From JANXUC01 sp964619065 (lineage in GTDB: Bacteria; Acidobacteriota; Terriglobia; Terriglobales; Acidobacteriaceae): DNA of 64,000 nucleotides. Where the stretch lies: NCBI GenBank assembly GCA_964619065.1, contig CAZUCC010000019.1:8502-72501 (forward strand), written 5' to 3'. The notes under the pieces are model-generated. The model saw only the letters and a program-made list of their open reading frames with translations. It made no database searches and was not told the DNA's origin. This document shows positions 7,627 through 16,550 of this stretch, one piece after another. Position 1 is the stretch's first letter, and every line of letters begins with the position of its first letter. The position numbers were made by a program, and so were the translations under genes.

Positions 7627-8982
7627 ATGAATTCCTCTTCTCCACGAAGGGCCACTCGAAAATCGAAGGGAAAGTCCACAAACATCCGCACAGAAACATC
7701 CACGAATATTCCTAGCACCAACGCTGCGGGGGTTTGTAAAGTGGCGATTCTCGGATTTGGCACGGTAGGCAGCTCTGTCGCGAGAATTCTCTCCGAGCAA
7801 AAGCAGGCTCCGCTCCGCCTCACGCATATTTGTAACCGCAATGTGTCGCGCAAGAAAGTGGACTGGTTGCCGGGTGATATTGGCTGGACGGAGGACATCA
7901 ATGACGTGTTGCAGTCAGACGTGAACGTAGTAGTTGAAGTGATGGGCGGGCTGAAGCCTGCGGAAGACTGGATCCGGCGGGCGCTGAGCGCTGGCAAGTC
8001 GGTCGTCACGGCGAATAAACAATTGATCGCGCGGTCCGGGCCCGAACTCATCGCGCTTGCCCGGAAGATGAAGCGGCATATTGCATACGGCGCGTCGGTG
8101 GCGGGCGGTGTTCCAGTGATTTCCGGAGTGCAGGAGGGCTTGGCCGGTGACGAGCTGTTTAAGATCTGTGGCATCCTCAATGGCACGTGCAACTTTATTT
8201 TGAGCAAGATCGAGGCCACCGGAGCCGATTTCGAGAAGACGTTAGCGGAAGCACAAGCGCTGGGCTTTGCCGAAGCCGATCCCACAGATGATCTGGAAGG
8301 TCTGGATGCGCGTGCCAAGCTGGCGATTCTAGCGCGGGTGGGATTGCGCAGCCATGTGCTGCCCGAGTCGATCACGTGCCGCAGCATTCGTGGAATTGAG
8401 CCTGTGGATTTTGATTATTCCAATCAGCTCGGCTGTACGATCCGGCAAATCTCGTGGGCGGAATTACATGGCAAACATCTGCTGGCCCAGGTGAAGCCGA
8501 CGCTGGTTGCGTTGACTTCTCCATTGGCGCGCGTGCAGGGAAGCCAGAATCTGGTGATGGCGACGGGTAAGTTTGGTGGCGAGACGGTTTTCGGGGGCCA
8601 TGGTGCGGGCGGACATCCGACGGCAGTTGCGGTGGTTTCAGACATTGTTGCGATCACGCGGGTGGAACACGGTGAGGTGCAGGATGTGCCCGAGCCGGTT
8701 GCCGCTTCGCCGAGCGTGAGTGCGGATTTCACGACTCGCCACTATCTGCGATTCACCGTACAGGACCGGCCCGGAATTATTGCGGCGCTGTCAGGAATTT
8801 TCGAGAAGTGTGGCATTAACATCGATTCGCTGTTGCAGAAGCCGGGCTATTTGAAGTCGAGCCTTCCATTTGTCGTCTCGCTGGAAGCTTGTGAGGCCTC
8901 CGCCGTGAATCGTGCGATGCGGCAGATCGCACGGCTGGACTTTCTTGTAAAACCTTGTATGGACTTGCCGATTTTGGACTGA
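7627..8982 (+). CDS. hom: Homoserine dehydrogenase
   Basis: A 451-residue NAD(P)-dependent oxidoreductase that makes homoserine from aspartate semialdehyde. The start ATG at 7627, five bases after the lysC stop, is chosen over an open frame reaching back inside lysC because coding similarity begins only here. Residues about 35-165 form the Rossmann domain (VAILGFGTVGSSVARIL, VVEVMGG, VVTANKQLIA); KICGILNGTCNFIL and ADPTDDLEGLDA mark the catalytic domain; a C-terminal ACT domain (LRFTVQDRPGIIAALSGIF) allows feedback by threonine. The first 35 residues are a Ser/Thr/Arg-rich extension not needed for the fold. No thrB or thrC is in the window. Confidence 0.96.
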   Translation: MNSSSPRRATRKSKGKSTNIRTETSTNIPSTNAAGVCKVAILGFGTVGSSVARILSEQKQAPLRLTHICNRNVSRKKVDWLPGDIGWTEDINDVLQSDVNVVVEVMGGLKPAEDWIRRALSAGKSVVTANKQLIARSGPELIALARKMKRHIAYGASVAGGVPVISGVQEGLAGDELFKICGILNGTCNFILSKIEATGADFEKTLAEAQALGFAEADPTDDLEGLDARAKLAILARVGLRSHVLPESITCRSIRGIEPVDFDYSNQLGCTIRQISWAELHGKHLLAQVKPTLVALTSPLARVQGSQNLVMATGKFGGETVFGGHGAGGHPTAVAVVSDIVAITRVEHGEVQDVPEPVAASPSVSADFTTRHYLRFTVQDRPGIIAALSGIFEKCGINIDSLLQKPGYLKSSLPFVVSLEACEASAVNRAMRQIARLDFLVKPCMDLPILD

Positions 8983-8995
8983 GGAGAGAGGGATC

Positions 8996-9073
8996 ATGAG
9001 TCCGTTGCGTTTCGGAAATTCCCATCACGCGCATCGAAACTCTGAATTGTACTTATCGCCGGAAGGGCAGTAG
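8996..9073 (+). CDS. Candidate 25-codon leader ORF between hom and gltB
   Basis: Fourteen bases after the hom stop an ATG at 8996 opens a 25-codon frame ending TAG at 9073. It reads MSPLRFGNSHHAHRNSELYL followed by SPEGQ. The purine-rich ribosome binding region (AGGAG and GAGGG) lies within 9 bases of the ATG, better than the site in front of gltB. It precedes the predicted hairpin and pseudoknot at 9093-9138, an arrangement typical of a leader peptide. The three His and terminal Glu-Gly-Gln are notable but do not prove amino-acid sensing. It is unsupported by homology. Confidence 0.35.
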   Translation: MSPLRFGNSHHAHRNSELYLSPEGQ

Positions 9074-9092
9074 AAACACAATGGAGAATTAT

Positions 9093-9138
9093 ACGCTCCG
9101 CAACCCTTGGCGGAGCGTGCATGCGCAAGTAAAGGGTT
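9093..9138 (+). promoter_or_regulatory. Predicted H-type RNA pseudoknot in the gltB leader
   Basis: ACGCTCCGC at 9093-9101 pairs perfectly with GCGGAGCGT at 9110-9118 (9 bp). The 8-base loop between them, AACCCTTG, is complementary over 7 bases (AACCCTT, 9102-9108) to AAGGGTT at 9132-9138. The second helix ends 18 bases before the gltB ATG. The geometry fits an H-type pseudoknot or two alternative helices that could control gltB translation. No T-run is present, so it is not a plain terminator. It does not match the glutamine riboswitch core that I remember. Confidence 0.5.
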
Positions 9139-9156
9139 GGGCCTTACGGGACTGAA

Positions 9157-12100
9157 ATGGCCACGATGAAGCGATTGCGGACAAAAAGCGGCTTGCCTCC
9201 GGCGCAGGGTCTCTACGATCCGGCGCACGAGCATGATGCGTGCGGCATCGGTTTCGTCGCGAACGTGCGGGGCGGCCAAAGCCACGAGATCATTCGCAAA
9301 GGCATTCAGGTTTTGATTAACCTCACACACCGCGGCGCTTGTGGATGTGATCCAGAGACCGGAGATGGCGCCGGAATTCTGATCCAAATTCCCCACAAAT
9401 TTTTTGCACGCGAGTGTGCCAAGCTGGGTTTCACCTTGCCCGCGCCCGGCGCTTACGCCGTTGGCATGACATTTCTCCCGGTGGAGAAACTAGAACGGCT
9501 GCAGTGTGAAGGAATCATCGAGCGCATCGTTCGCGAAGAGGAACTCGCGGTTCTCGGTTGGCGTGATACCCCCGTCGATGGCGCGGCGATCGGACGTGTA
9601 GCGCGAGGGTCACAGCCGTATATTCAGCAACTCTTCGTGGGGCGGCCCATTGGCATGGATGAAAACGCCTTCGAGCGCAAACTGTATGTGGTGCGCAAGC
9701 GGGCGGAATCCGAAATCGCTGCTTCGGAAATCCAGGATAAGGACATGTTTTATGTCCCCTCTCTGTCGGCGCGGACGATTGTGTACAAGGGCCTTCTACT
9801 GGCGCCACAGATCGCGAACTTTTATGTGGAGCTTTCCGATACGGATGTGATGAGTGCGCTCTGCCTGGTGCACCAGCGTTTCTCCACGAACACTTTTCCA
9901 AGCTGGCAACTGGCGCATCCCTACCGCTACGTGGCTCACAACGGCGAAATCAATACGCTCAAAGGCAACGTGAACTGGATGCGCGCGCGGCAGTCGGTCC
10001 TGACCTCACCATTATTTGGGGACGACATCAAGAAGCTGAATCCCATCATTCCACCTGATGGCAGCGACTCTTCGAATTTCGATAATGCAGTGGAACTGCT
10101 ATTCCAGACCGGGCGGGAACTTCCGCACGTGATGGCCATGCTCATTCCGGAAGCGTGGGCGGGAAATCCGCACATGAAACCGGAGAAGCGGGCGTTTTAT
10201 GAATACCACGCTTCGCTGATGGAACCGTGGGATGGTCCCGCAGCCATGGCGTTTACGGATGGCCGAGTGATAGGTGCAATGCTGGATCGCAACGGCTTGC
10301 GGCCGGGGCGGTACGTTGTGACCCAGGACGACGTGGTTGTGATGGCCTCCGAAGCTGGCGTGCTCGAGATTCCGCCGGAAGAGATCAAGATGAAGGGCCG
10401 TTTGCAGCCCGGGAAGATGTTCTTGGTCGATACCGTGGAAGGCCGTATCGTCAGTGACAAAGAAATCAAGAATCGGCTGAGTTTTCGGAAGCCTTATGCG
10501 CAATGGTTGAAAGACAATCAGATCTCGTTGGAGCAATTGCCGGAGCCGGTCCGCGTGCATGCTTCGGACCATCAGACGATTCTGAGCCGGCAGCGAGCCT
10601 TTGGCTACACAGACGAAGATCTGAAGATGATTCTGGAACCGATGGCGGCCAAGGGCGAAGAGCCCGTGGGATCGATGGGAACAGATACGCCGTTGGCTTG
10701 CCTTTCCGACAAGCCGCAACCGTTGTTCAACTACTTCAAGCAGCTGTTCGCGCAGGTGACGAATCCGCCGATCGATTCGATTCGCGAAGAGCTGGTGATG
10801 TCGCTGATCAGTTACATCGGCACGGAAGGCAATATTCTGGAGGAGACGCCGGAGAACTGCCACACGCTGAAGCTGCAGCATCCGATTCTGACGAATCGCG
10901 ACTTGGAAAAGCTGCGCCGGGTTTCGCGTGGTGACATGCTGGCCACGACGTTGCCCGCGTTGTTCCGGGCCGCCGATGGTGACATGGGCTTGAAGTTCGC
11001 GCTGGACGAACTCTGTCGTCGAGCCTCGTTGTCGGTGAAATCCGGATACAGCCTTTTGATTCTTTCCGACCGCGGTGTCGACAAGGACTACGCGCCGATC
11101 CCTTGTTTGCTGGCGCTGGCTGCCGTGCACAATGTGCTGCTGCGGGAAGAAACGCGAACCCAGGTTGCGCTCATTATCGAGTCGGGTGAACCGCGGGAAG
11201 TAATGCACTTTGCGCTACTCGCCGGGTATGGAGCGAGCGCGATCAACCCGTATCTGGCGATCGAGACTTTTGAAGATCTGGCCCGGCGTGGCTATTTGCC
11301 GAACGGAATCACCGCGGAACTCGCAGTGAAACATTTCATCAAGGCTCTCAATAAGGGCCTGTTGAAGACATTTTCGAAGATGGGAATTTCGACGCTGCAG
11401 AGCTATCAGGGCGCGCAGGTTTTCGAAGCAATCGGACTGAACAAAGATTTGGTCGATGCGTATTTCACGGGCACCACGTCCCGTTTGGAGGGAGTCGGAC
11501 TGGGCGTGCTGGCGCGCGAAGCACTTCTGCGGCATGAGCACGCGTTCCGGCCGGCAACGGAAGTCGATACGGAGTTGGCAGTCGGAGGGAATTATCACTT
11601 CCGCACCAACGGTGAGTATCACTTGCTGAATCCGGAGACGATTGGCAAGTTGCAGCGCGCTGTCCGCGAAGATAGCTTCAAGACCTTTCAGGAGTATGCG
11701 GAACTCATCGACGGCCAAAGCCGCAAGCTCTGCACCTTGCGGGGTCTCATGCAAATGAAGAAGGCGGAGACTCCTGTTCCACTGGAAGAAGTAGAGCCGG
11801 CGAAAGAAATTGTGAAGCGTTTTACCACCGGTGCGATGTCGTTCGGCTCCATCAGCCAGGAAGCGCACGAGACACTGGCAATTGCGATGAACCGCATTGG
11901 AGGAAAATCGAATACTGGTGAGGGCGGAGAAAACGAAGCGCGTTTCACGACAGATGCAAATGGAGACTTGCGGCGAAGTGCGGTGAAACAAGTGGCTTCC
12001 GCGCGGTTTGGCGTTACGACAAACTATTTGGTCAACGCGGATGAGTTGCAGATCAAGATGGCACAGGGGGCGAAGCGCGGCGAAGGCGGCCAACTGCCGG

Positions 12101-13755
12101 GTCACAAGGTGGATGAGGGTATCGCAAAGCTGCGGCATTCCATTCCAGGCGTTGGGCTGATTTCGCCACCGCCGCACCATGATATTTATTCCATTGAAGA
12201 TCTGGCTCAACTGATCTACGACCTCAAAAACGTGAATCCAGCGGCGCGGATCGCGGTCAAGCTGGTTGCGGAAGTGGGAGTAGGAACGGTGGCTGCGGGG
12301 GTGGCCAAGGCGCATGCTGACGTCGTGTTGATCAGCGGCGATAGCGGCGGCACGGGCGCGTCTCCGTTGAGCTCGATCAAGCACGCGGGCATTCCGTGGG
12401 AATTGGGATTGGCGGAAACACAGCAAGTGCTCCTGCTGAACGATTTGCGGAGCCGCATTCGTGTACAAACGGATGGCAAGCTGCAAACCGGGCGCGATGT
12501 GGCCATTGCGGCGTTGTTGGGCGCGGAGGAATTCGGCTTTGCGACCGCACCGTTGGTGGCCATGGGTTGCATCATGATGCGCAAGTGTCATCTGAATACT
12601 TGCTCGGTGGGCATTGCCACGCAAGACCCCGTGTTGCGGAAACAATTTCAGGGACAGCCCGAACACGTTATCAATTTCTTCTTCTTCATTGCCGAGCAGT
12701 TGCGCGAATACATGGCGGAGATGGGATTCCGCACCGTGGACGAAATGGTTGGACGCGTCGATATGCTGGAGACGCAGCCTGCAGTGGATCACTGGAAGGC
12801 CAGCGGCTTGGATCTCTCGGCTATCCTGTACAACCCGCCGGTGCCGGGGCGTGTGGCACGGCGCTGCGTGCAGGCGCAGGATCATGGGCTGAGCCAGGCA
12901 CTCGACTACAGGCTGATTGAGGATGCGCGCCCTGCGCTGGAGAATCGCACACCTCGCGAGATCCACTTGCCCATCCGCAACGTGCATCGCACGGTAGGCG
13001 CTATGTTGAGCGGCGAAATTGCGCGACGCTACGGGTCGGCGGGCTTGCCGGACGATACGATTCGCGTGCAATTCAGCGGCTCAGCCGGGCAGAGCTTTGG
13101 AGCGTTCCTGGCTGCTGGCGTCACGTTGCGGCTCGAGGGCGATGCGAACGACTATGTGGGCAAGGGGCTTTCTGGCGGGCGTGTAGTTGTGTATCCGTCG
13201 GCGCGGGCACGGTTTGCCGCGGAAGAAAATATTTTGATTGGGAACGTGGCGTTGTACGGTGCGACCAGCGGAGAAGCCTTTTTCAATGGTGTTGCTGGGG
13301 AGCGTTTCGCAGTTAGAAACTCTGGAGCCCTTGCCGTGGTGGAAGGCGTGGGCGACCACGGCTGCGAATATATGACAAACGGCTTGGTGGTCGTGCTCGG
13401 CGCCTGCGGAAGGAATTTTGCGGCGGGCATGAGCGGTGGCATCGCGTACGTTTTTGACGAACGCTTCGATTTCGCCAGCAAGCGCTGCAATCTGGCGTCG
13501 GTGGATCTCGATCCTGTGCTGGAACCGAGTGACGTGGAACTCGTGCACCGTCTGGTATCGCGGCACTTGGAGTTGACCGGCAGCCGGCGCGCAAAGTCGA
13601 TTCTGGAACATTGGCTGGAAATGCTGCCCCGGTTCATCAAAGTTTTCCCGCACGAGTACAAACGCGTGCAGGGCGTGACGCGCACGCAGCAGCCTTACAT
13701 ACCCGGGCAGCTACTGTCTGTTGAGGCCGGAGCTGGGCAGGTGCGGCATGGGTAA
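9157..13755 (+). CDS. gltB: Glutamate synthase (NADPH) large subunit
   Basis: A 1532-residue subunit that moves the amide of glutamine to 2-oxoglutarate. The class II amidotransferase domain starts at Cys29 (HDACGIGFVAN), the nucleophile exposed after removal of a 28-residue propeptide. The central domain, the FMN synthase domain (FTTGAMSFGSISQEAHE, PGHKVDEGIAKLRHSIPGV, SGGTGASPLSSIKHAG) and the 3Fe-4S motif GCIMMRKCHLNTC follow; the Gly-rich beta-helix domain (GGRVVVYP, GAFEGVG-like repeats) closes the protein. All expected parts are present at normal length. The ribosome binding site is weak, and the leader structure just upstream may control initiation. gltD overlaps the 3' end. Confidence 0.97.
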   Translation: MATMKRLRTKSGLPPAQGLYDPAHEHDACGIGFVANVRGGQSHEIIRKGIQVLINLTHRGACGCDPETGDGAGILIQIPHKFFARECAKLGFTLPAPGAYAVGMTFLPVEKLERLQCEGIIERIVREEELAVLGWRDTPVDGAAIGRVARGSQPYIQQLFVGRPIGMDENAFERKLYVVRKRAESEIAASEIQDKDMFYVPSLSARTIVYKGLLLAPQIANFYVELSDTDVMSALCLVHQRFSTNTFPSWQLAHPYRYVAHNGEINTLKGNVNWMRARQSVLTSPLFGDDIKKLNPIIPPDGSDSSNFDNAVELLFQTGRELPHVMAMLIPEAWAGNPHMKPEKRAFYEYHASLMEPWDGPAAMAFTDGRVIGAMLDRNGLRPGRYVVTQDDVVVMASEAGVLEIPPEEIKMKGRLQPGKMFLVDTVEGRIVSDKEIKNRLSFRKPYAQWLKDNQISLEQLPEPVRVHASDHQTILSRQRAFGYTDEDLKMILEPMAAKGEEPVGSMGTDTPLACLSDKPQPLFNYFKQLFAQVTNPPIDSIREELVMSLISYIGTEGNILEETPENCHTLKLQHPILTNRDLEKLRRVSRGDMLATTLPALFRAADGDMGLKFALDELCRRASLSVKSGYSLLILSDRGVDKDYAPIPCLLALAAVHNVLLREETRTQVALIIESGEPREVMHFALLAGYGASAINPYLAIETFEDLARRGYLPNGITAELAVKHFIKALNKGLLKTFSKMGISTLQSYQGAQVFEAIGLNKDLVDAYFTGTTSRLEGVGLGVLAREALLRHEHAFRPATEVDTELAVGGNYHFRTNGEYHLLNPETIGKLQRAVREDSFKTFQEYAELIDGQSRKLCTLRGLMQMKKAETPVPLEEVEPAKEIVKRFTTGAMSFGSISQEAHETLAIAMNRIGGKSNTGEGGENEARFTTDANGDLRRSAVKQVASARFGVTTNYLVNADELQIKMAQGAKRGEGGQLPGHKVDEGIAKLRHSIPGVGLISPPPHHDIYSIEDLAQLIYDLKNVNPAARIAVKLVAEVGVGTVAAGVAKAHADVVLISGDSGGTGASPLSSIKHAGIPWELGLAETQQVLLLNDLRSRIRVQTDGKLQTGRDVAIAALLGAEEFGFATAPLVAMGCIMMRKCHLNTCSVGIATQDPVLRKQFQGQPEHVINFFFFIAEQLREYMAEMGFRTVDEMVGRVDMLETQPAVDHWKASGLDLSAILYNPPVPGRVARRCVQAQDHGLSQALDYRLIEDARPALENRTPREIHLPIRNVHRTVGAMLSGEIARRYGSAGLPDDTIRVQFSGSAGQSFGAFLAAGVTLRLEGDANDYVGKGLSGGRVVVYPSARARFAAEENILIGNVALYGATSGEAFFNGVAGERFAVRNSGALAVVEGVGDHGCEYMTNGLVVVLGACGRNFAAGMSGGIAYVFDERFDFASKRCNLASVDLDPVLEPSDVELVHRLVSRHLELTGSRRAKSILEHWLEMLPRFIKVFPHEYKRVQGVTRTQQPYIPGQLLSVEAGAGQVRHG

Positions 13756-15217
13756 AACCACGGGCTTCATGGAATACTCGCGGGAGCTGGCTCCTCGCCG
13801 TCCAGTTCTTGAACGAGTCAACGATTGGTTTGAAATTTATCAGGATTTTCCCGAGGAAAATCTTCGCCAGCAAGGCGCGCGTTGCATGGATTGCGGTGTG
13901 CCATTCTGCCAGAGTGGATGCCCGGTTAATAACATCATTCCAGACTGGAATGATCTGGTGTACGGCGGGCGCTGGAAAGAAGCTTTGCGGCAACTGCACG
14001 CTACAAACAATTTTCCCGAGTTTACGGGACGGATCTGTCCCGCTCCGTGCGAAGCAGCGTGTGTTCTGGGAATCAATCAGCCGCCGGTAACCATTAAGCA
14101 GATCGAAAAGAATATCGTGGAGCGAGGGTTTGAGGAAGGCTGGATTCGGCCGGAGCCCCCCCGTGTGCGTACGGGCAAGAAAGTGGCGGTTGTAGGCTCG
14201 GGCCCAGCCGGGCTGGCGGCGGCGCAACAACTGTGCCGGGCGGGTCACGGTGTTACGGTGTACGAGAAAGCGGATCGCATCGGTGGCCTGCTGCGCTACG
14301 GGATTCCGCACTTCAAGATGGAGAGCGCTGTCCTCGACCGACGGCTGGAGCAGATGGCTGCGGAAGGCGTGAAGTTTGTTACGAACGCCCATGTCGGTGT
14401 GAGCGTTTCCGTGGACGAACTGCGGCGCGAGTTTGATGCGATCGTGCTCGCCGGGGGCGCGGAACAGCCTCGCGATCTCAAGGTGCCAGGCCGCGAACTC
14501 AAAGGCATTCATTTTGCGATGGAATTTTTGCCACAACAAAACCGCCGTTGTCTGGGAGACTCGATCGATTCAGAAACGGAAATTCTTGCCACTGGTAAGC
14601 GCGTGGTGATTATCGGCGGCGGCGATACTGGAGCAGATTGCCTAGGGACGTGCCACCGGCAGAAGGCATTGTCCGTGCATCAGTTCGAAATTATGCCCAT
14701 GCCGCCGCTGGAGCGGTCTCCGCAAACACCTTGGCCGTTGTGGCCGATGCAGTTGCGTGTCGAAGGCGCCCACGAAGAGGGCGGGGTGCGGGAATGGGCC
14801 GTGGCAACTGCGAAATTCACCGGAGCTGAAGGTAATGTTACCCAGCTCCACGGCTTGCGAGTTGGGCAGCCGCCGAAGTTTGAGCCGATAACGGGTAGCG
14901 AGTTCACATTGGATGTGGATCTGGTATTGATTGCGATGGGATTCTCCGGCCCTGTCCGTACTGGGATGATCGAGCAGTTGGGCGTCGCGCTCGATGGGCG
15001 AGGGAACGTGGCGGCGGACGAAAATTACATGTGCTCCGTGCCCGGTGTTTTTGCTGCTGGCGACACGCGCCGCGGGCAATCTCTAGTCGTGTGGGCGATT
15101 TCGGAAGGCCGCAAAGCCGCGGAGGGTGTGCACCGATATTTGCAGGCATCCGCGAATGAGAAATTGGCTGCACCGCTAAGTGGGCTATTACGACCAATAA
15201 GTCAATCGGTGGCTTAG
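13748..15217 (+). CDS. gltD: Glutamate synthase (NADPH) small subunit
   Basis: A 489-residue FAD protein that passes electrons from NADPH to GltB. The N-terminal region has the cysteine set for two 4Fe-4S clusters (CMDCGVPFCQSGCPVNN and CPAPCEAACVLGI). VAVVGSGPAGLAAAQQLCRA is the FAD-binding fold and RVVIIGGGDTGADCLGT the NADPH-binding fold; GVFAAGDTRRGQSLVVWAI closes the FAD site. The ATG at 13748 overlaps the last 8 bases of gltB (ATGGGTAA), so translation is probably coupled. A longer frame from 13721 would overlap gltB further and has no site. Confidence 0.97.
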   Translation: MGKTTGFMEYSRELAPRRPVLERVNDWFEIYQDFPEENLRQQGARCMDCGVPFCQSGCPVNNIIPDWNDLVYGGRWKEALRQLHATNNFPEFTGRICPAPCEAACVLGINQPPVTIKQIEKNIVERGFEEGWIRPEPPRVRTGKKVAVVGSGPAGLAAAQQLCRAGHGVTVYEKADRIGGLLRYGIPHFKMESAVLDRRLEQMAAEGVKFVTNAHVGVSVSVDELRREFDAIVLAGGAEQPRDLKVPGRELKGIHFAMEFLPQQNRRCLGDSIDSETEILATGKRVVIIGGGDTGADCLGTCHRQKALSVHQFEIMPMPPLERSPQTPWPLWPMQLRVEGAHEEGGVREWAVATAKFTGAEGNVTQLHGLRVGQPPKFEPITGSEFTLDVDLVLIAMGFSGPVRTGMIEQLGVALDGRGNVAADENYMCSVPGVFAAGDTRRGQSLVVWAISEGRKAAEGVHRYLQASANEKLAAPLSGLLRPISQSVA

Positions 15218-15291
15218 TTGGGTGCAGGAGTGCGGTTGATTCCCTCTCTGAGCGTTTCTCACAAGAGTTGAGTTTTGTGGAGTCGAGTAAG

Positions 15292-16536
15292 ATGGCTGAG
15301 GCCTCGTTGTGTTGTGACGAAAATCTAATGGTGACGCTTTCCGATATCCAAATCGCTGCACAACGCATTCGCGAGTCGATCTATCTTTCGCCGTGCGCAC
15401 GCTCCGAGACATTTTCCGCGCTAACCGGCAACGAGATGTATCTGAAGCTGGACAATCAGCAGCGTACCGGCGCTTTCAAAGAGCGTGGCGCGCTGAACAA
15501 GTTGTTGACACTTACAGAAACTGAGCGGGCGCGAGGGGTGATTACGGCGTCGGCAGGGAACCACGCACAGGGTCTGGCGTATCACGCCGGGCGGCACGGA
15601 ATTCGGGCGCAGATTTGCATGCCGCTGACTACACCTCTGACTAAAGTGTCGGCCACGCGCGGCTACGGTGCCGATGTCGTTCTTTATGGCGCGAACTATG
15701 ATGAGGCATGCGAGGAAGCTCTTCGCCGCAGTCAGCATGATGGGTTTACGTTTGTGCATGCCTTCGACGACGATGCGGTCATCGCGGGGCAGGGCACGCT
15801 CGGTCTCGAGATTTTGCAGCAGCAGCCGGAAATCGAGGCGGTTGTTGCGCCGATTGGAGGGGGCGGTTTAATCGGCGGCATCGCTTGCGCCATTAAGGAG
15901 ACGAATCCCAAGGTGCGAGTCTTCGGCGTGCAACCGGCCCGGTTGCCTTCCATGAAAGTTGCCCTTGCGGAAGGCAAACCCGTCACGTTAGGTCCCGCGG
16001 CCACGATCGCCGACGGCATCGCAGTGCGGCGCGCGGGTGAGCGCACGCTGCCTCTCGTTCAGAAATACGTGGATGATGTTGTGACAGTGGACGAAGAAGA
16101 AATCGCCAATGCCATCCTTCTATTATTGGAACGAGAAAAAACTTTGGCGGAAGGTGCCGGGGCAGCGGCGATCGCAGCATTGTTGAATCACAAGCTTCCG
16201 TTGGCCGGGAAAAGGGTTGCCGCGTTGGTCTGCGGCGGAAATATAGACGTAACGCTTCTTTCCCGCATCATTGAACGGGGCTTGGTGAAAGACGGCCGCT
16301 TGGTGCGGCTGCGCGTCCATCTTCCCGACTATCCCGGTGCTCTGAACCGGCTTACGGCGATTCTGGCGCAACACCGCGCGAATATCGTAGAGACTAGTTA
16401 CGACCGGACTTACTACGGAGTGAACCTGGGTGAAACGGCAATCGATATCACAATGGAGACGCGCGGCCAGGATCACATCGCGGAATTACTTTCGGCATTG
16501 AGCGCGAGCGGCTACTCTCACGAAAGAGTTCTGTGA
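15292..16536 (+). CDS. ilvA: Threonine ammonia-lyase with C-terminal ACT domain
   Basis: A 414-residue PLP enzyme that deaminates threonine to 2-oxobutyrate, the entry step of isoleucine synthesis. The PLP lysine lies in RTGAFKERGALNKL; SAGNHAQGLAYHA and PIGGGGLIGGIACAI form the phosphate-binding parts. From about residue 325 a single ACT domain (LRVHLPDYPGALNRLTAILA) can bind an effector. This is the medium form (about 400 residues), not the two-ACT form of E. coli. ATG 15292 follows GGAG with 9-base spacing; a TTG at 15268 and an ATG at 15328 are alternatives. It lies 74 bases after gltD and uses the threonine that the lysC-hom branch feeds. Confidence 0.92.
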   Translation: MAEASLCCDENLMVTLSDIQIAAQRIRESIYLSPCARSETFSALTGNEMYLKLDNQQRTGAFKERGALNKLLTLTETERARGVITASAGNHAQGLAYHAGRHGIRAQICMPLTTPLTKVSATRGYGADVVLYGANYDEACEEALRRSQHDGFTFVHAFDDDAVIAGQGTLGLEILQQQPEIEAVVAPIGGGGLIGGIACAIKETNPKVRVFGVQPARLPSMKVALAEGKPVTLGPAATIADGIAVRRAGERTLPLVQKYVDDVVTVDEEEIANAILLLLEREKTLAEGAGAAAIAALLNHKLPLAGKRVAALVCGGNIDVTLLSRIIERGLVKDGRLVRLRVHLPDYPGALNRLTAILAQHRANIVETSYDRTYYGVNLGETAIDITMETRGQDHIAELLSALSASGYSHERVL

Positions 16537-16550
16537 GCCTAGACTTTTGC

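Noticed and set aside
8983..9156. Glutamine riboswitch before gltB
   Set aside because: GGAAGGGCAGTAG superficially recalls part of that motif, but the remaining core and helices are absent.
11215..13071. 618-codon open frame on the minus strand across gltB
   Set aside because: It lies wholly antisense to a complete glutamate synthase gene, has no ribosome binding site and shows His/Arg/Gln-rich composition typical of a shadow frame in GC-rich DNA.
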